Assembly (NCBI GenBank): GCA_022778585.1
Contig: JALFTI010000019.1
Span: 62,001-126,000 of the forward strand
Reading direction: 5' to 3'
From: Pygmaiobacter massiliensis
GTDB lineage: Bacteria > Bacillota > Clostridia > Oscillospirales > Ruminococcaceae
Length of the DNA stretch: 64,000 nt
In this document: in pieces, positions 63,394 to 64,000 of the stretch
Numbering within the stretch: position 1 is the first letter of the stretch
Layout: every line of letters begins with the position of its first letter
Made by a program: the position numbers and the translations under genes
Notes under the pieces: generated by a model
What the model was told of the DNA's origin: nothing
The model's database searches: none
What the model saw: only the letters and a program-made list of their open reading frames with translations

Positions 63394-63675
63394 TTATTTA
63401 GCAGCCTCGGAAGAGGTAGCCTCGGAAGTAGCCTCGCTCTCGGTAGCCTCGGAAGCAACCTCGGAAGTAGCCTCGCTCTCGGTAGCCTCAGAAGCAACCT
63501 CGGAAGTGGCCTCACTCTCGGTAGCTTCGGAAGTGACCTCAGAAGTAGCCTCGGAAGAAGTTACAACAGAGGAAGCCTCGCTAGCAACGGAAGAAGCCTC
63601 GCCGGAGTTGGTGGAGCAAGCAACCAGAGCCAGGGACAGCACCAGAGCGGCAGCGATCATAGCAATCTTTTTCAT
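63394..63675 (-). CDS. Small lipoprotein with Ser/Glu/Ala repeats
   Basis: A 93-residue predicted lipoprotein. The signal peptide ends at the lipobox LVAC (about residue 20). The rest is low complexity: a repeating SEATESEATSEVA-like unit occurs about three times. It is disordered and acidic, resembling the linker of the substrate-binding protein at 55080-55994. The function is unknown. The ATG at 63675 follows GGAGG; promoter at 63756-63783. The DNA repeats are coding, not CRISPR. Confidence 0.8.
   Translation of the reverse strand: MKKIAMIAAALVLSLALVACSTNSGEASSVASEASSVVTSSEATSEVTSEATESEATSEVASEATESEATSEVASEATESEATSEATSSEAAK
63410..63545 (-). repeat. Coding tandem repeat in the small lipoprotein gene
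   Basis: About three imperfect units of roughly 33 nt, built from GCCTCGGAAGTAGCCTCGCT-like segments, encode the Ser/Glu/Ala repeats. Copy number could vary by slippage or recombination. Confidence 0.7.
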
Positions 63676-64000
63676 AATAAAAACCTCCAAAACAGATCTT
63701 TTTTATCATTAGCATTTAAGCTAACCGACGGCCTTGTCCCGCCGGTCTACCTGTTATTATAACGGTTTTGCATAAGTTTTCAATGCATTTTACAGCAAAT
63801 TAACCAATTGTAATGTTCCCTTCACAAGTTTTTCACAAAAACGGTGCAGCTTGCCTAAACAAAAAGTTATGTTGTGGATTTTTTTATATATTTCTTTCAT
63901 TCTCTTTTTTTTCTTACTGTTTTATGAATGGTTGGTAACAAAATTGTAACACTCCATCTTTCTCCAATTACAGCTTTAAATAGCTGGTTTGCACCTTTCC
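63676..64000. other. 325-bp region to window edge
   Basis: It holds the lipoprotein promoter; beyond about 63790 it is AT-rich, with no gene recognised. GTAAC occurs twice in direct orientation around 63940. Other genes may begin past the edge. Confidence 0.5.
63756..63783 (-). promoter_or_regulatory. Promoter of the small lipoprotein
   Basis: Minus strand: -35 TTGAAA (63778-63783), 16-bp spacer, -10 TATAAT (63756-63761), then a leader of about 75 nt. Confidence 0.8.

Noticed and set aside
63410-63545. Repeats resembling a CRISPR array
   Set aside because: The units are contiguous and encode Ser/Glu/Ala repeats; there are no unique spacers or cas genes.

Overview
The window looks like chromosomal core sequence from an anaerobic Gram-positive of the class Clostridia, most likely near Oscillospiraceae/Ruminococcaceae. 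The evidence is the content: cdaA-cdaR, addAB, plsX-rnc-smc-ftsY, an infC-rpmI-rplT operon with a terminator-bearing leader, a T-box before pheST, a FabK-type fatty-acid operon, a fused ispDF, spoIIR and a CD1247-like zinc-ribbon protein. Composition is moderate, a little above half GC by eye. spoIIR implies descent from, or membership of, a spore-forming lineage. I see no phage, insertion sequence, CRISPR array, rRNA or tRNA.

Layout. Almost everything is on the minus strand, so operons read right to left. 1-4801: cdaA, cdaR, a FAD protein and recJ (cut by the window edge), behind a good promoter at 4896-4924. 5006-6166: fused ispDF. 6431-10379: rpsU, then yqeG, a TIM-barrel AP-endonuclease-like gene and an M24 peptidase, then efp and a CD1247-like acidic zinc-ribbon gene. 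10536-17127: rdgB, yhbY, nadD, yqeK, an LCP protein, rsfS, leuS. 17132-29995: trmH-like methyltransferase, dprA, topA, trmFO, plsX, rnc, a radical SAM gene, smc, ftsY. 30183-31331: infC-rpmI-rplT, with infC starting at ATT and an attenuator-like leader. 31599-38368: addB-addA. 38647-48054: a MarR-type regulator and, upstream of it, the fatty-acid operon acpP-accD-accA-fabH-fabK-(second flavin oxidoreductase)-fabD-fabG-fabF-fabZ. 48339-53060: spoIIR, ispE, a DUF362 ferredoxin-like protein, a class I aminotransferase and an Lrp-type regulator. 53262-54944 (plus strand): an ACT-domain protein and a PFL/UPF0210 protein. 55080-58588: an amino-acid ABC transporter operon that also encodes an ornithine-cyclodeaminase-family enzyme. 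58992-62441: pheST behind a T-box. 62962-63675: a small membrane protein (plus) and a repeat-rich small lipoprotein (minus).

How the parts fit: the fab operon makes acyl-ACP, PlsX turns acyl-ACP into acyl-phosphate for phospholipid synthesis, and the MarR gene next to the operon is a natural candidate for its regulator. IspDF and IspE are consecutive steps of the MEP isoprenoid pathway. Smc/FtsY/Rnc, AddAB/RecJ/TopA/DprA and the translation genes are housekeeping. The most interesting signals are regulatory: the ATT start and leader of infC, exact tandem repeats at the marR and ispDF promoters, an imperfect palindrome at the fab promoter, an Lrp-like palindrome inside a divergent overlapping promoter pair, a terminator in the short leader of the ACT gene, and a cluster of perfect hairpins between the fab operon and marR. 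I did not find a convincing wholly new defence or metabolic system.
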